Part shown: piece by piece, positions 59,236 through 64,000 of the stretch
Layout: each line of letters opens with the position of its first letter
Numbering within the stretch: position 1 is the first letter of the stretch
Source: Apostichopus japonicus
Taxonomy: Eukaryota; Echinodermata; Holothuroidea; Aspidochirotida; Stichopodidae
Direction: 5' to 3'
Assembly (NCBI RefSeq): GCF_037975245.1
Contig: NC_092574.1
Location: forward strand, 4,458,713 to 4,522,712
DNA: 64,000 nucleotides
Notes under the pieces: model-generated
The model's database searches: none
The model's input: only the letters and a program-made list of their open reading frames with translations
What the model was told of the DNA's origin: nothing
Translations under genes and position numbers: made by a program

Positions 59236-59313
59236 ATAAACAGAGCGTCATTACCATTTGTCATCGTTTGAGACCATCAATGTATTACGTTGCACTTTCA
59301 TACCGGTCTATAA

Positions 59314-59344
59314 CACTGACCTCTAACCTCTGTTGAGGTCAGTG
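59314..59344. repeat. 10-bp perfect hairpin
   Basis: CACTGACCTC (59314-59323) and GAGGTCAGTG (59335-59344) with an 11-nt loop. A second partly overlapping inverted pair (GGTCTATAACACT and AGTGTTAGACC) surrounds it. Confidence 0.6.
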
Positions 59345-59354
59345 GTCTTTAAGT

Positions 59355-59396
59355 GTTAGACCAGAGAGTTGTTAATGAAACTCGCCATGGTTAAAC
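59355..59396. mobile_element. Candidate diverged mini-insertion, 6/7 TSD
   Basis: CAGAGAGTTGTTAATGAAAC to CGCCATG (59362-59389), 28 bp, starts like the palindromic family and is flanked by GTTAGAC and GTTAAAC. The right arm is badly mismatched, and the left flank also belongs to the neighbouring hairpin, so support is modest. Confidence 0.35.
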
Positions 59397-60510
59397 CAGC
59401 CAGCATATAATTGATGAGTACTTTCTGAAAAAGGTAAACGTGTTATAGAAGTAAAACGTGGACTAATGTATGCTTTAAATAGCTACAAGGTCTACAAGGT
59501 CTTCTTAATCTAGTCCAGCGGGCTATATGTGATTTCATATTTAAACTGGAGGAAGTTAAAAGTCTCGCATATGCAAGAAGATCAGACGACCCTGAATATT
59601 TCTAAGTGAATGCTGATTTAACTTATGTTTGTTGGCCCCAAGAAGGGAATATGCCGACAGCCCTGGGGTGGGGGTGGAGGGATGACCGGGGTGGAGGGAC
59701 GAGGAAGCAGTTTCAAAGGATATTAACTTATTATGCATATGATATAGTAGCCTATATACCCAATGATTTCGAGTCGGACCGGATGAAATGCCATGATTGT
59801 TTCTCAAGGGATCAATTTACCGGTTTACTGTCACGTGGGCAATTAAATTCATGAAGATTAAGCCATCGATTTCTTGAAATGCGAATTGAGACAGCTTTCG
59901 TTGTATTTCTCTCACTTTCCCGTTCTCTTATTAATCCCGTCGTCAAGTTTCCAATTGTCAGTTTAATCCCTCCTACGCATAACCTCGTTCCGATTTATCG
60001 ATTAAATCCTTTACCCTTGCCTTCATATACGGTAACGTAATCACCTGCTTCGAGGTTACCGTATGAAATACAGGCAATAAAAGGGAATGAAAAATACTTT
60101 TATGAATTTTGCCAGAAAATTTAAGCGTTGATATTTCAAACGAAACACAAATATCTATAACGCATGCATGGTTTGTTTTCATATCTATATTTCACTTCTC
60201 TTAATTTTCAACATGTTTAGTGTCTGAAACGTATATGCTATAATTGATGGTGACGTCAGCTCCTTCAGCCAGATGTTAAAGATTATATTTGTTGTTTCAT
60301 CCTTTCCAATATTTTTACCAAAACGTTTCATTTCTTTTAGTTCTTAAACATGAGAACGCTCAAGGATGAAATCATCCATATCCCGTTGATTCTTGTACTT
60401 GAAGCAACGAATACTGAAAGCTTCCTAATACCAGAGGCGCAGGCGCGCGTTCAACATCTTCATGTGCATATTATATAGGCATTCCTCGGTAGGTTCGGTT
60501 ATTACATCGC
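59397..60510. other. No supported gene; one hairpin
   Basis: Short open frames. At 60022-60067, TTCATATACGGTAAC and GTTACCGTATGAA form a hairpin of 13 pairs with a 2-nt bulge and an 18-nt loop. Confidence 0.5.
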
Positions 60511-60518
60511 CTGCCAAT

Positions 60519-61184
60519 CAGGCGCGGCGGAACGGGAAAATTATTGGGGGGGGGGGGGGGCTAATGTGTGGAGATTATCTAAGCGAAGCGCCACCATCGG
60601 TTGGCGCGGAGCGTATACAAGAAAATTTTGGATTTTTCAAACCCCCAACTGGCCGGAAACGGCACTTCCCGAGTGTTTTATGCTGCGAATACCTAGCCCT
60701 AAAATATGGGTCTCAAGCCTGCAATTTCTCAGATTGCACGTAAAAATCTGTAAAAACATTGTAATTTGTATATACGATGGTGTTTTAAGAGAGTAGCTAT
60801 TACTCGTAGTGTACTCGCAAAGACGTTTTGAGTGTACTAAATTACTACTTGCAATTAAATGCAATAATTAAATAAATGTCATAAGAAGAAACAGAAAGCA
60901 TTTCTTAATGTCAACAAATGGGTAATTCCAAAACCATGTGCAGTTGCCAACAAATTTCTATGAACCAAGCACTGTCACGAATGCATGAACCCTATACAGT
61001 ACAGGTAAAATGCTAATATTGTGTTTTTGTTCGTTTAATAATTGATTAAAATAAAATGGGCAGATGAACGTTTCGGAGCCTTGGTAAATATTGGGGGGCT
61101 TATCATGCATTTGCCCCCTCAACTTTTTCATTGGGGGCTGAGCCTCCCCCCTACAAGCCCCCCCCCCCGGTTCCGCCGCCACTG
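60519..61184. mobile_element. hAT-like element, 666 bp, perfect 8-bp TSD
   Basis: The left end CAGGCGCGGCGGAAC and right end (reverse complement CAGTGGCGGCGGAACC) are inverted repeats. CTGCCAAT flanks both sides (60511-60518 and 61185-61192). G runs sit just inside each end. It contains the family block TATCTAAGCGAAGCGCCACC followed by the GCGCCA/TGGCGC hairpin and the GGCCGGAAACGGCACTTCC block also seen in the 4233 element. No transposase. Confidence 0.9.
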
Positions 61185-61322
61185 CTGCCAATAACATACA
61201 TCATTTGCCGTGTTATTACCCTTCCATATCGGTTATAATTATTGGTGAAGTCGGTACAATAATAATGATAATAATATCAGTTTCACCATTGAAAAACACA
61301 TTGCAAATTATATTTCTTTCAG

Positions 61323-61427
61323 TAGGTGCCCGAAAATTCTCAGCATATTGCCCAAATTTTTTCAAAAATATTTGGTTGGGGCTGCAGTCCCCCCCCCCCC
61401 CAGTCCCGCCTCCTACACCTATGCCTA
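61323..61427 (-). mobile_element. Fragment of the G-run element family
   Basis: GTGCCCGAAAATTCTCAGCA, then a C14 run, then CTCCTACACCTATG. Read in reverse, the terminus CATAGGTGTAGGAGGCGGG matches the right end of the 4233-5164 element (CATAGGCGTACGAGGCGGGG). The other end is not recognisable. Confidence 0.5.
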
Positions 61428-62719
61428 ATACAAATACGTCTTTATATTCCATTTTTCATCTCTAAGGGAAGGGAGGCTTTCCTTGTTATTGACAGTTTTG
61501 CATATTAACCGGTATTAAAGTGGATTTGTTATTTCCATTAACCGAGGAGGTGGTATTCTGGTCTTGAAAATTACCAGCTAATTTGGGAATGAGATGAGAA
61601 ACAAAACAAAAATCGACACTCTTACATCATACTATAGGCCAAGGGTATTCCCTAACTGGGGGGATGAACCCTCGTGGAATATTATTTATTACTCTTTTTT
61701 TTATTTTATATTATTGATTACAGCTGTACTGAATTATGGGAATGCGATGACCTGATATTCTGTGTGTGTGTTTACGATTAAGCTCATAGGAATTGTTTAC
61801 TTGAAAATCAGAAACTTAACTGCATGTAGCCTGTATAAAGTTGGAAACGCGGACTAATTAATTATTACATTCTACAAAGGGGAAATCTTCGAATCTGTAA
61901 CACTTTTTATCTAACTTATTTACTATATCATTTGGTATGAATGAGCACATGGCTGTTGTGAAGATAATTCTAACTAGCATGAAACCTAAAATTCAGAAAA
62001 TGACTGCTTGGTGAGGAACTGTAGGACATCGGCAAATGTAAGAAAGATGACATTTAGCATAGTTTGAAACATCGCATCCCAATCGACAAAAAAAACCCTA
62101 ACAATTACAAGTTGTGAAATAAACAATTATTAAAGTAAAAATTACATATTCATGCCACATTGCATGTTATGTATGACCGTTCTCCTGTTTGCGTGTAGCT
62201 TTGCAAAATAGCAATATTATTTGCACCATCAAGTATCGGTTTATAGCAAAATAGCAACATGTATGTACCATTAAGTATCGATTTAATATTGGGTGTTATG
62301 TGATCAACATCAATCTCCACTTCTTCACATTTCATTTGACGACAAGTTCATGGAGATGTTTCGGAGAATAGATGTTCTTTCATCGATATTTTGATGCCTT
62401 GAAGCTTCTCCCAATGAACGTCAAGGTGAAATCCAAAACTACTGCCGATCCGTTTAACTTGATAAGATATATCCGATGTTTCTCCTTTTGAAAATGATAA
62501 AAGAGAAGAGATTACGATATCAATATACCAGCGCGATCTCTTTGAAAAATATAATTATGATCACGTACTTCGAAAACAGTTCGTGTAAACATGCTAATAT
62601 CAACGTAATATACCATTTATCCAATTCTAGTGCAGCCACGTGAATCAGCCTCACGTGCTTTACAAACGGTAAGTTATGGCAAACTCCGCAAAAAAAAATT
62701 ATATGTTTGTTCTAGTTTT
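61428..62719. other. No supported gene
   Basis: AT-rich; no domain or repeat recognised before the LINE begins near 62720. Confidence 0.45.
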
Positions 62720-63840
62720 AGCTTTCTTCAGATTATGAGTGGATTCCGGCAAGGTTGCTTGCTCTCGTCCACTCTCTTGAACTTTTTCCTCGAGAAAATC
62801 ATGTCGGATGCTCTGGAAATGCACGAAGGGACAGTGAGCATCGGTGGGAGAACATGCACCAACTTACGGTTTGCCGATGACATTGATGCCCTTGCAGGAA
62901 AAGAAGAAGAGCTCTCCAGTCTTGTGGAACGCCTCGACAAGACCTCGGCAGCCTACGGGATGGAGATCAATGCACAAAAACCAAGCTGATGACCAATAGC
63001 AGCGATGGCATCAACGTAGAGTCCAAGGGCGTAGGAACGGGGTGGGGTAAAAATCTCATTTGGAGCACCAAATTGCATCTAAGGCCAGCTGAAAATGCAA
63101 AATTATTTACAAAATGGAGTGGGTATTGAAGTGTGCTATATTGCACCAAATTGCATCTGAGGCCACCTGGAAATGTCTTCAGCCCCCCCCCCCCCCACTC
63201 AAAATTACCTTCCTACGCCACGAAAAGTTGGAAACGGTTCAGAGCTTCAATTACCTGAATGGGAGCAATAGTAACAGATGAAGGTTCAAAGCCAGAAATA
63301 CTCTCTAGGATTGCACAGACCACATCAGCAATAACGAAACTGAAGCTAATTTGGAAGGACAGGAACATCACCCTCCGGTCGAAGATCAGACTGATGCGCT
63401 CCCTTGTCACCTCCATATTTCTCTACGCCTGTGAGTCATGGACCCTGACAGCAGACATCGAATGGAGAATACAAGCTGTAGAAATGAGATGTTTCCGCAG
63501 ACTCCTCAGCATATCCTACAGGGACCACATCTTTAATCAAGAAGTGCGGAACAGAATTGGCCAGGCTATCGGGCCCTACGATGACCTCCTCACCATTATG
63601 AAGAAACGAAAACTGAGATGGTATGGCCATGTCACAAGATCGACAGGACTGGCTAAGACGATCCTGCAGGGCATGGTACCGGGAGGAAGAAGGAGTGGCA
63701 TACAGAAAAAGATAGGAGGACAACATCCCAGGGTGGACGGGCCCTCAAATTGCCTGATGCCCTACGAGAGGCCGAGGACAGGAAGTAGTTGCGAGGGCGT
63801 CTGTGGCGCCCCTACGGTCTACCAGACTCCGGGATAGGTG
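62720..63840 (+). pseudogene. LINE reverse-transcriptase fragment, interrupted and frameshifted
   Basis: Plus-strand remains of an endonuclease/reverse-transcriptase LINE ORF. The 5' part includes SGFRQGCLLSS (RT fingers/palm), FLEKIM, the catalytic LRFADDIDALAG (FADD box) and GMEINAQK. A one-base loss near 62975 breaks the frame. After the insertion at 63028-63219 the ORF resumes at KLETV-like sequence. About 4 extra bases near 63256 shift the frame, and 63259-63837 then gives GAIVTDEGSKPEIL, RSLVTSIFLYACESWTL, MRCFRRLLSISYRDHI and RKLRWYGHVTRSTGLAKTIL. A further frameshift lies near 63715. The N-terminal endonuclease and the start are missing. The RT type is familiar from many invertebrate genomes; exact clade (RTE/CR1-like) not decided. 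Confidence 0.9.
63028..63219. mobile_element. 192-bp TIR element nested in the LINE
   Basis: GGCGTAGGAA (63028-63037) and TTCCTACGCC (63210-63219) are a perfect 10-bp inverted repeat. They interrupt the LINE ORF between ...INVES and the KLETV-like sequence. The interior has two copies of CACCAAATTGCATCT-AGGCC about 60 bp apart and a C14 run. The ends resemble those of the other G-run elements here. No clear target duplication; some LINE bases were apparently lost. Confidence 0.75.
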
Positions 63841-64000
63841 AGGTGAGGTGAGACTAGGAGAGAGGTGGAGAGAGAGAGAGATTGGGGAGAGAGAAAGAAA
63901 GAAATGGAGGGTTAGCCTATATACTTTGACGATGAAAATTTCGAATTGCCATTGTCGACATCTTTTCCACAAAAATCATAATTTCGAAACAAAAATGAAA
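63841..64000. other. GA-rich and AT-rich tail
   Basis: GTGAG repeats and a (GA)n-rich stretch at 63841-63910 follow the LINE ORF and may be its 3' UTR; the window ends in AT-rich sequence. Confidence 0.5.

Overview
This window looks like an AT-rich, gene-poor stretch of an animal nuclear genome, most likely a marine invertebrate and plausibly an echinoderm-like deuterostome. The assignment is inference. It rests on eukaryotic promoter signals, non-LTR retrotransposon fragments, tRNA-derived repeats, many hAT-like non-autonomous DNA elements, long microsatellites and about thirty poly(G)/poly(C) tracts. No species can be named from the sequence alone.

Only one convincing cellular gene is present: an intronless plus-strand CDS at 51348-52100 for a 250-residue protein with a pleckstrin-homology-like fold and an acidic/basic low-complexity tail. 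A TATA box, two CCAAT motifs and an AP-1-like site lie upstream, and a candidate poly(A) signal lies about 1.1 kb downstream. The other coding traces belong to mobile DNA: an L1/Tx1-like LINE C-terminus (about 6304-6885, minus), an endonuclease/reverse-transcriptase LINE (62720-63840, plus) and an unidentified coiled-coil exon inside a large inverted-repeat element (54643-56213, minus).

Layout: 1-9500 holds a foldback repeat, a tandemly duplicated tRNA-like repeat, an 8-bp-TSD element (4233-5164) and the L1-like remnant. 9500-14600 holds (CTA)n/(AAT)n, a 20-bp minisatellite and a 50-bp repeat. 14600-41500 is mostly featureless but contains a 1.1-kb inverted repeat pair (21376-22540 and 29215-30350), a tRNA-Ser-like SINE, a very long (GAT)n and three palindromic mini-insertions. 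41500-44600 is a cluster of three short elements with 8-bp target duplications. 50900-53200 is the gene. 53738-56971 is a nested-element structure. 57400-64000 holds a 21-bp minisatellite, two more 8-bp-TSD elements and the interrupted LINE.

The two most unusual things are these. (1) A set of 24-34 bp palindromes of the form CAGGGAGTTG...CAACTCCCTG; three are flanked by perfect, different 7-bp direct repeats, as if a hairpin of about 28 bp were itself a mobile unit. (2) A 3.2-kb element with long inverted termini built from roughly 50 copies of a palindromic TGATATCA unit at 20-21 bp spacing. It carries a coding exon that was later split by a 1.24-kb hAT-like insertion, which itself appears to contain a further element.
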